A stretch of DNA of 38,725 nucleotides from Clostridiales bacterium UBA1752 (GTDB lineage: Bacteria > Bacillota > Clostridia > Oscillospirales > CAG-382), in assembly GCA_002314835.1 (NCBI GenBank), contig DCHM01000018.1, forward strand, positions 40,903 to 79,627, given 5' to 3'. The number at the start of each line of letters is the position of its first letter. Within the stretch, counting starts at the first letter, position 1. A model generated the notes under the pieces. That model worked only from the letters and a program-made list of their open reading frames with translations, did no database searches and had not been told where the DNA came from. Made by a program: the position numbers and the translations under genes. Below are positions 8,464 to 16,249 of this stretch, piece by piece.

Positions 8464-8907
8464 ATGTGTTCAACATCTTATTGCGGCGCAGATTGCACTA
8501 AATGCCCTTTTAATGCAAATTGTCCCGGTTGCCACGCCGTATGCGACGGCGAAGGCGAGTGCAAATGCATAGCCGCAAAATACATAAAGCTCGGTGGCAC
8601 GCAGGCGTTTGACGAATTTAAGGCAAAGCTCTGTGCCGAAATCAACGCTCTCGGTATCGAGGGCATGCCCGAGTGCAAAGACCTTAATTGCCTCGTAGGC
8701 TCGTTTGTCAATCTTGCGTACCCCCTGCCAAACGGCACAAAAGCTCAGTTTTTAGAGCCCGAGCGCATCTATCTCGGCAATCAGCTCGAGTGTGAATTCG
8801 GAGGCGACAGATGCTTCGGCGTGCTCGCAGACACCGAATTTATCATCGTCAGCTCTTACGGCTGTAACGGCGCCGACCCCGAGCTGATAATTTATAAAAA
8901 AAGATAA
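8464..8907 (+). CDS. DUF3795 cysteine-rich protein
   Basis: A 147-residue cytoplasmic protein. The N-terminus (residues 2-42) is packed with cysteines in CxxxC/CxxC spacing (CGADCTKCPFNANCPGC), typical of DUF3795 and suggestive of metal binding; function is unknown. GGAGG lies 8-9 bases before the ATG. It follows galM by 35 bases and may be the last gene of that operon. The next gene has its own promoter. Confidence 0.75.
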   Translation: MCSTSYCGADCTKCPFNANCPGCHAVCDGEGECKCIAAKYIKLGGTQAFDEFKAKLCAEINALGIEGMPECKDLNCLVGSFVNLAYPLPNGTKAQFLEPERIYLGNQLECEFGGDRCFGVLADTEFIIVSSYGCNGADPELIIYKKR

Positions 8908-8916
8908 AAAACACCC

Positions 8917-8947
8917 TTGACTCTCCTCCAAGGGCATGATTTATAAT
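8917..8947 (+). promoter_or_regulatory. MerR-type promoter with 19-base spacer
   Basis: TTGACT (8917-8922) and TATAAT (8942-8947) are separated by 19 bases, the overlong spacer typical of promoters that MerR proteins untwist. An inverted repeat CCCTTG/CAAGGG (8914-8919 and 8929-8934) overlaps the -35 and spacer. The gene downstream encodes a MerR protein, so autoregulation is likely. Confidence 0.7.
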
Positions 8948-8977
8948 GCTCGTAAAGGATGCAAAGGAGTGGCAAAA

Positions 8978-9769
8978 ATGCTCAAAATAGGTGAATTCAG
9001 CAAGCTTTCACAGCTCACGGTCAAAGCCCTCAGGTTTTACGAAACGCAAGGGCTGTTGTTGCCGCACGAGGTTGACAAATGGACGGGCTACAGATATTAT
9101 GAGCCCGAGCAGCTTGCGATTGCGGCGCGGATTAAGGCTTACCGCAGCCTTGACCTGTCGATAGATGATATCAAGGCCATCTTTGACGGGGCGGATGCCC
9201 ATAAGATTTTGGAGCGCAAAGCCGATGAACTGCAAAACCAAAAAACAGACATTGACGCCAAGCTCAGCATCCTCAAAAACATTTTGGAGGAGCAAAAAAT
9301 GGATTATCAGGTCACACTCAAAACAATACCCGAGTGTATCGTTTACGTCGCCGAAGCAACGCTCAAAAAGTACGGCGACATTATGGATTGGATACCTGCA
9401 GTCGGCGCGGAATGCCTAAAGCTAAACCCCGACCTCAAGTGTGCAGAGCCACCTTACGAATTTTGCGAATTTACCGACAACGAGTACCGCGAGAGCGATA
9501 TACACGTCCGCCACTTTGAAGCGGTCACCTCAAAGGGCGTCGGCAATGACAAAATAAAGTTTGAGGTCCTGCCGCCTGTCAAGGTGCTGAGCGTATATCA
9601 CAAGGGCCCGTATGATAGCATAACAGAAGCGTACGCGTTTATCGTCGGCTACGCCAAGGAGCACGGCTACGAGATAGCCGCCACCCCGAGAGAGTGTTAT
9701 ATCGACGGCATTTGGAATAAAGAGGACGCCGCAGATTGGCTGACAGAGATACAGTTGCCGATTAAATAA
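8978..9769 (+). CDS. MerR-family regulator with GyrI-like effector domain
   Basis: A 263-residue protein. The N-terminal MerR winged helix (about residues 1-70; IGEFSKLSQLTVKALRFYE, then GYRYYEPEQ) is followed by a dimerisation coiled coil (75-110) and a GyrI-like ligand-binding domain (about 118-263). This is the architecture of BmrR/BltR multidrug-sensing activators. The ATG at 8978 is used because AGGAG lies 8 bases upstream; the longer frame from 8936 overlaps the promoter. The nearest transporter is the convergent MATE gene at 9898-11235; a regulatory link is possible, but no MerR-type promoter is seen there. Confidence 0.85.
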   Translation: MLKIGEFSKLSQLTVKALRFYETQGLLLPHEVDKWTGYRYYEPEQLAIAARIKAYRSLDLSIDDIKAIFDGADAHKILERKADELQNQKTDIDAKLSILKNILEEQKMDYQVTLKTIPECIVYVAEATLKKYGDIMDWIPAVGAECLKLNPDLKCAEPPYEFCEFTDNEYRESDIHVRHFEAVTSKGVGNDKIKFEVLPPVKVLSVYHKGPYDSITEAYAFIVGYAKEHGYEIAATPRECYIDGIWNKEDAADWLTEIQLPIK

Positions 9770-9777
9770 CGTCAAAA

Positions 9778-9826
9778 CACCGACTGAAAAGGGAAGATAA
9801 AACCCTTATCAATCGGTGCTTTTTTA
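9778..9826. terminator. Terminator after the MerR gene
   Basis: Nested inverted repeats CACCGA...TCGGTG and AAGGG...CCCTT are followed on the plus strand by CTTTTTTATT. It probably also serves the convergent MATE gene, but with a weaker T tract. Confidence 0.7.
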
Positions 9827-9897
9827 TTAAATGAATTGTGCCTGCGGCACATAAACCGAAACAAACCACACAACGGGATTTATTACATTTGAGAGCA

Positions 9898-11235
9898 CTA
9901 TCTGTACTTTCTGTCCCAGACGCCGGCGGCGTAAAAGCCTATCGACATTGCCGCGGCGACAGCCCAGCCGATGTCCCAGGCTATCGGCACGGACGCGATG
10001 CCCCACAGAGGGTTAAACAGGTACGCGAGCGCCACCCTCACAATAAGGTCGGCGACGGTGGAGGACGCGAATATTATCATTTCGCCTGCACCCCTCAGTA
10101 TGCCGTCGGTTATGACCTTGATATTGATAATCAAATAGCAGGGAGCGACCACGCGCAGGAAGGTTGTGCCTGCGTTGACGGCTTCGACAGAAACCTCCTT
10201 GAGGCAGATGCTGATAAGCCACGGCGAAAAAGCAAAAAAGATAATTGACACGGGCACGGTCATGCAGAGCATGATTTTAACGCCTGCAAAAAAGCCTTTT
10301 TTGACTCTGTCCTTGTGACCTGCGCCGAGGTTCTGCGCGGTATAGACCGAAAGCGCCGACGCTACGGTGACAAAGCATTGCACGGCAAAGCCGTTGAGCT
10401 TCATCGCCACCGACATACCTGCTATTACCGACGGGCCGTAGGTATTGATGAGAGACTGTACAAACAGGTTGCCTATATTGACGGTACCCTGCTGTACCAC
10501 CGACGGCAGCGAAATCTTAAAATTTGCTTTTGCATACACGGGGTTAAATAGCTTAAAGCCCTTATTGCTCTGCAGCTTTGCGATGCGCTTATACAGCTTA
10601 AACGCCGAAACGCCTGCCGCGACTAACTGAGCGATGAGCGTAGCGACCGCCACGCCGACGACGCCCATACCAAAGGCGATGACGAGCAAAAGGTCAAGCC
10701 CGATATTGAGCACCGACGAAAAGATAAGGAAATACAGCGGCGTTTTTGAGTCGCCCATAGAAGTAAACACGCCGTTGCAGATATTGTAAAGGAATAAAAA
10801 CGGCACCGAGCAGCAATATATTATCATATACGCCGCGGCGGCGTCCAGGATTGCGACGGGCGTCTCCATCAGTGCCAGAATACTGCCGCAAAATCCTATG
10901 CCGCAGACTGCGAGCAAAATCGAAATGCCCATTACGATGATGAGCGAGGTCGATATCGCCGAGCGCATATTGTCGTATTCTTTACTGCCGTATAATCTGC
11001 CGACAATGACCGAAATGCCGTTGCCGAGACCGTTGGAAACGGCCACGAATACCATCGCTACCATCGACGAAACGCCTACGGCGGCTACGGCGTTTTCACA
11101 TTCCACTGCGGTAACGCCGCCAAAAAGTCCTACAACGGCGCTATCTACGAATGAATATAATTGTAATAGTGCGGTCGATAAAATCATCGGCAGACAAAAC
11201 TTGCGCAGAGCCCTGCCGGGGTCACCGCACGTCAT
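9898..11235 (-). CDS. MATE-family efflux transporter
   Basis: A 445-residue membrane protein with the 12-segment MATE pattern: an N-terminal FCLPMILSTALLQLYSFVDSAVVG and a matching second half (FKISLPSVVQQGTVNIGNLFVQ). MATE proteins export cationic drugs or metabolites using Na+ or H+ gradients. The ATG at 11235 gives the usual family length. AGGAGG is about 20 bases upstream, farther than normal, so the start is uncertain; the frame stays open to 11310 but would then overlap the upstream gene. It is the last gene of a minus-strand run with the pilin-LRR and PfkB genes. Confidence 0.85.
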   Translation of the reverse strand: MTCGDPGRALRKFCLPMILSTALLQLYSFVDSAVVGLFGGVTAVECENAVAAVGVSSMVAMVFVAVSNGLGNGISVIVGRLYGSKEYDNMRSAISTSLIIVMGISILLAVCGIGFCGSILALMETPVAILDAAAAYMIIYCCSVPFLFLYNICNGVFTSMGDSKTPLYFLIFSSVLNIGLDLLLVIAFGMGVVGVAVATLIAQLVAAGVSAFKLYKRIAKLQSNKGFKLFNPVYAKANFKISLPSVVQQGTVNIGNLFVQSLINTYGPSVIAGMSVAMKLNGFAVQCFVTVASALSVYTAQNLGAGHKDRVKKGFFAGVKIMLCMTVPVSIIFFAFSPWLISICLKEVSVEAVNAGTTFLRVVAPCYLIINIKVITDGILRGAGEMIIFASSTVADLIVRVALAYLFNPLWGIASVPIAWDIGWAVAAAMSIGFYAAGVWDRKYR

Positions 11236-11270
11236 TTCGTTGTTGATAGGACTGTCCTCCTGTGTTTTAT

Positions 11271-12782
11271 TTACTCTGAGAGTATAATAACATTTAAACC
11301 CGGGGAGCAATGGCTAAACGCATTTGCATCAACACTGATTGCGCCTGCAGGCAAAACAACCGTATTAAGCGAGGTGCAAGCGTAAAAAGCGTTGTCCTCT
11401 ATCGTGGTAAGCGCGCCCGACAGGCATACCTTGCTAAGGCTTGACAAATCACTAAAAGCCGAGGCGCCGATTGTATCTACCGTACTCGGCAAATATATCT
11501 CGGTAAGTCCACTGCACGTTTCAAAAGCACCTATCTTTGTGATTGTACCGCCGCCGAACTGCTGAGGCAAATAAATAGCGATTTTGCTTGCTCCGTCTCC
11601 GTATGAAGAGCAAAATGAGCTCCAATTTAAATCATTAAAGTTTATCGTTTCGGAATCGTATGTAAACAAGCCGAAACTTTTATAATCAATGTATGCATAG
11701 CTGTTTTCTTCGCCGTTTATTGTAAATACAATATAAATATCATCCGTGTAGCTATGACAAACCGCACACTCCGTTTCGGATTCGTGCACAACCTCCTCGG
11801 CGTCTCCGCAAACCGAGCACACCTTTTTGTGATACGTGCCGTAGTTTATATACTCGGTATAAGAATGAACGTGCGGCGTGCTCGTCTCGGACGAAACGTT
11901 TTGCTCACTTTCGTTGCTTTCGCTTTGAGACGACTCGGAGCTTTGACTGCTCTCGTTTGATTCCTCGTTGTTTTGAGGCAAAACACAGTCAAACTGTGCG
12001 CCTGGCATGATGACTATACTCGGGCAAATAGCCTGTATTTCCGCCATACTCTGTGCAAACCTTGCCGTAGCGGTTGCCACGACTTTGCCCGTGCCGTAAT
12101 AGGCAAAATTCTCGACGTATCCGCACTCGTAATAGCAGTCGTCGTTGCTGACTGCGGTTATCCTGAGCACCTTTACGCAGCCGTAGTGTCTGACCGTATC
12201 GCCCGGAGCGTTTACAGTCAAATCCTGTCCGTTGGTGCGGATGATGACCGACTGTGCTTCACCCGAAAGTCGCTCGTAATTCAGCAAAAAGTTTTGGGTA
12301 TTATCGCCTGCGTCAAAGCCGACGGTAAGAGTACCGGTAAACGCCGACGAACTGTCCCAATAAACCGAATACTGCTGCAATGCGGGTGCGGAGCTGTAAA
12401 CCGCAAAGAGCTTGTAGTCGCTCGGCTTGGTAGCCGACTGCGATATATAATCGTACTCGTCGTTTTTGCAATAGCACATCAGGTCGTTTTGACTGTCCCA
12501 CAGCATGATATTATCAGCCACGGCGGCACTGAAGGCAGGCATGGCTATGCCGTTTTGTGCGGCGAGCGTCACCGCGTCGTACATGGTATTATGGGTGCCG
12601 CCGAGCGCCTTGTCGGTAATGAGCAGCATATCCACGCTGCGTACCGTCTGCTCGTCACGGGCGAGGTTGGCTTTGGCTACGATGCCGATAAACGAAGGCA
12701 CGAGCAACGCCGCAAGCACGGCTATAACGGCGATAACTATTGCAAGCTCGGTTACCGTAAATCCTCGGTTTGAGCGTTTCAT
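11271..12782 (-). CDS. Pseudopilin-LRR fusion surface protein
   Basis: A 503-residue protein starting with a class III/type IV prepilin signal: NRG|FTVTELAIVIAV, with cleavage after G7, glutamate at +5, and a hydrophobic helix to residue 30. A pilin-like region to about 265 follows. Next comes a low-complexity Ser/Glu/Asn linker (about 265-300), a CxxC/CxxC segment (VCSVCGD and ECAVCHS, about 300-342) and a C-terminal BspA-type leucine-rich repeat region (about 395-500; TITKIGAFETCSGLTEIYLP, then LTTIEDNAFYACTSL). The GGAGG spacing is good. No pilus assembly genes (pilB, pilC, pilD) are near. It follows the PfkB gene by 20 bases. Possible role: surface adhesion or display. Confidence 0.8.
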   Translation of the reverse strand: MKRSNRGFTVTELAIVIAVIAVLAALLVPSFIGIVAKANLARDEQTVRSVDMLLITDKALGGTHNTMYDAVTLAAQNGIAMPAFSAAVADNIMLWDSQNDLMCYCKNDEYDYISQSATKPSDYKLFAVYSSAPALQQYSVYWDSSSAFTGTLTVGFDAGDNTQNFLLNYERLSGEAQSVIIRTNGQDLTVNAPGDTVRHYGCVKVLRITAVSNDDCYYECGYVENFAYYGTGKVVATATARFAQSMAEIQAICPSIVIMPGAQFDCVLPQNNEESNESSQSSESSQSESNESEQNVSSETSTPHVHSYTEYINYGTYHKKVCSVCGDAEEVVHESETECAVCHSYTDDIYIVFTINGEENSYAYIDYKSFGLFTYDSETINFNDLNWSSFCSSYGDGASKIAIYLPQQFGGGTITKIGAFETCSGLTEIYLPSTVDTIGASAFSDLSSLSKVCLSGALTTIEDNAFYACTSLNTVVLPAGAISVDANAFSHCSPGLNVIILSE

Positions 12783-12802
12783 GTCAGCCTCCCGAAAGTC
12801 GG

Positions 12803-13645
12803 TTATTTTTTAAGCGTTTCAAACAGCTTGTCTGCCGTTTTGCGGTCGGCAAACTCTCCCTTGCCGTTTTTTGAGGCAAATGCGGCGCAGGCTCTCGCGT
12901 AGTATGCCGCCTCGGTAAACGAGCCGTCTATGGATATTTTGTAGCAATATCCGGCGCAAAAAGCCTCGAGCGTGTTTTTTGCAGATTTGCAGGTTTCGCT
13001 CATCGAAGGGGCAAAAAACGCATCCTTGCCGTCTCTAAAGCTGACGCCGCAGCCGTCTCTGAGTGCGACGGCTTTTTTGCAATATCTGTCACCGTAATAC
13101 GCCTTGTCACTTTCGCCTACCAAAACCGTACCTGCGCCCGACAGCATGGCGAGCGACGGCTTGATATATCCGCTGCAGGCATAAACCGTGCGGACGCCGT
13201 ATTTCTTTGCCATACGGTACGCTGCGTCGGCGACGGCCTCGGGCACATCGGAAAAGACGAGCAAGACGTTAGCGTTGCGAATATTGTCCTCGAAAATCTG
13301 CAGGTCGAGCGGCTTTAGCTCGGCACCCGTATATATGGCACCGCTGCGCTTGGTGCCGTCCATAGTGACACAAAAAGCGGTCTTTGCGGCAGGCTTTACG
13401 ACCAGATTGGCGTCTATGCCGTCACTTTCAAGTGCGGCGTAGCATTGCTTTGCCGCCGCGTCGTCACCGACGGCAGATAACAGTGAGACCTCCGCGCCGA
13501 GTTTTTTGAGCGCCTTGGCGGCGGTTACGCCGCTGCCGCCGATTTCAAAGCAATAATCTTTGCCGAGGCTGTAGCCTCCCGATATAACGTCACAGTCGAT
13601 AACGGCGTTGTACGCAGTCAGACCGATAACAGCAATTTTTGACAT
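12803..13645 (-). CDS. PfkB-type sugar kinase, probably inactive
   Basis: A 280-residue protein with the ribokinase/PfkB fold: N-terminal IGGSGVTAAKALKKLGAEVSL (residues ~36-56) and GDDAAAKQC. The C-terminal PfkB signature DTTGAGDAF, which holds the catalytic aspartate and the anion hole, is replaced by a stretch ending KNTLEAFCAGY, so GAGD is lost. It is therefore probably a pseudokinase or a strongly diverged enzyme. The start ATG lies directly behind a hairpin plus T-run, and its only visible ribosome site (GAGG, 13653-13656) is inside that hairpin. It lies downstream of hom but is not a GHMP homoserine kinase. Confidence 0.75.
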   Translation of the reverse strand: MSKIAVIGLTAYNAVIDCDVISGGYSLGKDYCFEIGGSGVTAAKALKKLGAEVSLLSAVGDDAAAKQCYAALESDGIDANLVVKPAAKTAFCVTMDGTKRSGAIYTGAELKPLDLQIFEDNIRNANVLLVFSDVPEAVADAAYRMAKKYGVRTVYACSGYIKPSLAMLSGAGTVLVGESDKAYYGDRYCKKAVALRDGCGVSFRDGKDAFFAPSMSETCKSAKNTLEAFCAGYCYKISIDGSFTEAAYYARACAAFASKNGKGEFADRKTADKLFETLKK

Positions 13646-13674
13646 AAAAAAACCTCATCGTATTTGATGAGGTT
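13646..13674 (-). terminator. Hairpin-terminator overlapping the PfkB ribosome site
   Basis: AACCTCATC (13651-13659) and GATGAGGTT (13666-13674) form a perfect 9-pair stem with a 6-base loop. On the minus strand it is followed by seven Ts that run straight into the ATG of the PfkB gene. It should terminate hom transcripts, and in read-through RNA it would hide GAGG. Confidence 0.75.
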
Positions 13675-13707
13675 ATTATATCAATAATGGGCGCTAATGT
13701 CAATATA

Positions 13708-14766
13708 TCATCCGAAAATCGGATAGACTTTGCCCGTCGCGAGAGTATAGGTATCAAACCTGATTTCGCTCTCTCCGAGCAGCTTGTTTGTGCCCTTGCG
13801 GATAGCGGGTACCGGCTTTGCGTCGATAGCTTCAATGACGTCCGAAACGACTGCGTTTGCGGTAGGCAGACTGCCTGCGCCTCTGCCGTAGAGTACGATT
13901 TCGTCGGCGGTAGTGCCGAGTATCGAAACGGCGTTGTAAGAGCCGCTGACAGATGCAAAAATGTGTTCTTTATGCACGAGCATCGGGCAAACCGAGAGCG
14001 CGAGACCGCCGTCGCTTGCAGATGCCATGGCGATGAGCTTGATGGCATAGCCGTCTTTGTCTGCGGCTACGAGGTCGTCGTAAGTAACGTCGGTAATGCC
14101 CTTGATGAGCGGCATATCGTTAAATCCGATATAGCTGTCCCACGCGATGCCGCCGAGGATGCAAATTTTGCGTGCCGCGTCAAAGCCTGCGACGTCTGCG
14201 GTCGGGTCGGCCTCGGCAAAGCCGAGCTGCTGAGCCATCTTGAGCGCCTCGTCAAACGAGAGCTTGTCTGCCATCATCTTGGTGAGTATAAAGTTAGTGG
14301 TGCCGTTTAATATGCCTGCGACGCGCTTTATCTGACCCCACGCGAGGCAATTTTTGAGCGTGTGGACGCAAGGGATGCCGCCGCCTGCAGAAGCCTCGTA
14401 GAGATAGCTGACACCGTGCTCTCGAGCGATTTTTTCGAGCTCCGCGCCGTATTTTTCGACACATTCCTTATTGGAAGTAACTACGCTCTTGCCTGCCTCG
14501 AGGGCGCGCTTGCTAAAGTCGTAGGCAGGGTGACTGCCGCCCATGGTTTCGGCGATAACCCTTACCTCTTTGTCAGCCAAAATCGCGTCAAAATCCTTGG
14601 TTACTCTGTCTGCCAAGGGATGACCCTCAAAGGTGCGCAAGTCGAGTATATGAGCTATCTCGATAGTGTCGCCGAGGCGAGACTGTATCTCGCTCTTGTT
14701 TATTTGCAGAGCCTCGTACACGCCGCCTCCGACGGTGCCAAAGCCCATAACGGCTATTTTTATCAT
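13708..14766 (-). CDS. hom: Homoserine dehydrogenase, short form without ACT domain
   Basis: A 352-residue enzyme that reduces aspartate semialdehyde to homoserine with NAD(P)H, on the path to threonine and methionine. Visible landmarks are the Rossmann start (AVMGFGTVGGGV), the catalytic-domain run SAGGGIPCVHTLKN, GILNGTTNFILTKM, and LGFAEADPTADVAGFDAARK. The protein ends after the catalytic region, with no room for the C-terminal ACT domain that gives threonine feedback in longer forms. The ATG at 14766 is chosen because GGAGGTC lies 7 bases upstream. thrB, thrC and lysC are not nearby. It is divergent from the DUF3343 gene and shares a -35 hexamer with it. Confidence 0.9.
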   Translation of the reverse strand: MIKIAVMGFGTVGGGVYEALQINKSEIQSRLGDTIEIAHILDLRTFEGHPLADRVTKDFDAILADKEVRVIAETMGGSHPAYDFSKRALEAGKSVVTSNKECVEKYGAELEKIAREHGVSYLYEASAGGGIPCVHTLKNCLAWGQIKRVAGILNGTTNFILTKMMADKLSFDEALKMAQQLGFAEADPTADVAGFDAARKICILGGIAWDSYIGFNDMPLIKGITDVTYDDLVAADKDGYAIKLIAMASASDGGLALSVCPMLVHKEHIFASVSGSYNAVSILGTTADEIVLYGRGAGSLPTANAVVSDVIEAIDAKPVPAIRKGTNKLLGESEIRFDTYTLATGKVYPIFG

Positions 14767-14796
14767 AAAAGTGACCTCCAAAAACAAATATGGCTT

Positions 14797-14825
14797 ATTT
14801 TAACACTTATTTTGAGTTTTTGCAA
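14797..14825 (-). promoter_or_regulatory. Promoter of hom
   Basis: Minus-strand TTGCAA (14820-14825), 17 bases, TAAAAT (14797-14802). The -35 is palindromic and is the same six bases as the -35 of the divergent promoter. Confidence 0.65.
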
Positions 14826-14848
14826 GAACAAAATTAGTTGCATATAAT
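14820..14848 (+). promoter_or_regulatory. Promoter of the DUF3343/aminotransferase operon
   Basis: TTGCAA (14820-14825), 17 bases, TATAAT (14843-14848), followed by AGGGG before the ATG at 14867. It shares its -35 with the hom promoter on the other strand. Confidence 0.7.
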
Positions 14849-14866
14849 AAATCAGGGGTAATAAAA

Positions 14867-15088
14867 ATGCAAACAATATTCGTTCTATCCTCCATAACCT
14901 ACGCAATGAAGGCACAGGAGGTTTTAAAAGGCAACAATCTCGACTCGCTTTTAACGCGCAGAGCCGAAATCAAGTCGGTCAAGGGTTGCGGCTACGGGCT
15001 CGCGGTCAGTCAGCGTGACGAAGCAAAAGCCGAAGCCTTGTTAGCAAAAGCAAACATCAAAATCCTCGGGAGGGTCAGCGTAAAATGA
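14867..15088 (+). CDS. DUF3343 putative Se/S carrier protein
   Basis: A 73-residue protein of the DUF3343 family, thought to carry selenium or sulfur on cysteine. The diagnostic part is KGCGYGLAVSQRDE (residues 39-52), with a cysteine before glycine in the family position. It overlaps the aminotransferase gene by 4 bases, a pairing often seen for this family, so the two likely act together: the PLP enzyme releases S or Se from (seleno)cysteine and this protein receives it. No selD, yqeB or molybdenum hydroxylase gene is in the window. Confidence 0.8.
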   Translation: MQTIFVLSSITYAMKAQEVLKGNNLDSLLTRRAEIKSVKGCGYGLAVSQRDEAKAEALLAKANIKILGRVSVK

Positions 15089-16185
15089 TATATCTCGACA
15101 ACGCCGCAACGGGGTTTCCAAAAAATCCAAAGTGCTATTCCGCTATGGAAAAAGCGCTCGCAACTACCGCAAACAGCGGCCGCAGCGTTTATGAATACGC
15201 CGACAACGCCGCCATTACCATATACAAAGCGCGTTCCGCACTGGCAAAGCTCTTTGGTGCAAAGCCCGAGAACGTAGTCTTGACTCAAAACGCAACCCAC
15301 GCACTGAATATCGCTATAAAGGGCCTGTCAAACAAGCACCGCGAAATAGTCATCAGCGACCTCGAGCACAATGCGGTTTTGCGACCTGCACATTCGGCGT
15401 TTGACAGCGTGAGAATATTTGAGACCGACCTGCAGGATGACGGGCGGACGGTAATAAATCTTTCTGACGCGATAAGCAAAAAGACCGATTTAGTCTGCAT
15501 AACTTACGCGTCCAACGTCTGCGGCCGCATACTGCCCGTCAAAGAGTTAGTGGCATTATCGCACAAAAAAGGCGTGCCCGTAATAATCGACGCTTCGCAG
15601 GCGGCAGGGCATACGCCGATAGACATAAAGGACTTGGGCTGCGACGTTTTGTGCATACCGTGCCACAAAGGGCTATACGCTCCAACTGGCACGGGTGCGC
15701 TCATAGCATCAGACCGGTGCAGGAGCATTAAGCCGCTCGTCGAGGGCGGCACGGGCTCGGCTTCGAGAGAAATAGAAATGCCAAGGCTCTTGCCCGAAAG
15801 GCTCGAGGCAGGCACGCCTGCGGTCATCAGCGCGGCAGCGATTCATGCGGCGTGCGAGGATTTTGAATATCAAAGCGGCGAAAGCGCAATATACGAGTAC
15901 GTTTTGTCCGAGCTTAAAACCATGGACGTAAAGCTATACGGCGCTCCGATAGGCACTCCCGATAACTACTGCCCCGTTATAGCGTTTAACAAGGTGGGCG
16001 TTACGCCTGCCGCACTTGCCGAGCGGCTTGCGAGTCTCGGAGTGTGCGTAAGGTCGGGTCTGCACTGTGCTCCGCTCGCGCACGACAAGCTACGCACGGG
16101 GCAATACGGTGCAGTCCGCGTCAGCATAGGCAAAAATAATACTTTTGCGGATGCAGACGGCTTTTTGAGAGCACTAAATACTTGA
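15085..16185 (+). CDS. Class V aminotransferase, cysteine desulfurase-like
   Basis: A 366-residue PLP enzyme of the NifS/SufS type, close to the EF2568-like group (TIGR01977). Visible landmarks are the start IYLDNAATGFPKNP, NATHALNIAIKGL, DLEHNAVLRP, IDASQAAGHTPIDIK, the PLP-lysine region CIPCHKGLYAPTGTG with lysine after histidine, and the active-site cysteine in VRSGLHCAPLAH. It should remove sulfur or selenium from cysteine or selenocysteine. The start overlaps the DUF3343 stop (ATGA). The TGA stop lies inside the -35 of the next gene's promoter. Confidence 0.85.
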   Translation: MIYLDNAATGFPKNPKCYSAMEKALATTANSGRSVYEYADNAAITIYKARSALAKLFGAKPENVVLTQNATHALNIAIKGLSNKHREIVISDLEHNAVLRPAHSAFDSVRIFETDLQDDGRTVINLSDAISKKTDLVCITYASNVCGRILPVKELVALSHKKGVPVIIDASQAAGHTPIDIKDLGCDVLCIPCHKGLYAPTGTGALIASDRCRSIKPLVEGGTGSASREIEMPRLLPERLEAGTPAVISAAAIHAACEDFEYQSGESAIYEYVLSELKTMDVKLYGAPIGTPDNYCPVIAFNKVGVTPAALAERLASLGVCVRSGLHCAPLAHDKLRTGQYGAVRVSIGKNNTFADADGFLRALNT

Positions 16186-16210
16186 CATATCAAGAGGTTT
16201 ATGATATTCT
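16182..16210 (+). promoter_or_regulatory. Promoter of the acyl-CoA synthetase operon
   Basis: TTGACA (16182-16187), 17 bases, TATTCT (16205-16210). It overlaps the stop codon of the upstream gene. The ribosome site before 16250 (AAGGGA) is weak and distant. Confidence 0.7.
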
Positions 16211-16249
16211 ATTATATCATTTTAATGTATATAAGGGATATTATTCACT

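Noticed and set aside
9838..10248. A 136-codon plus-strand frame
   Set aside because: It is antisense to the MATE gene, without ribosome site or family features.
11973..12773. A 266-codon plus-strand frame
   Set aside because: It is the shadow of the pseudopilin gene, whose prepilin signal and repeats are clear.
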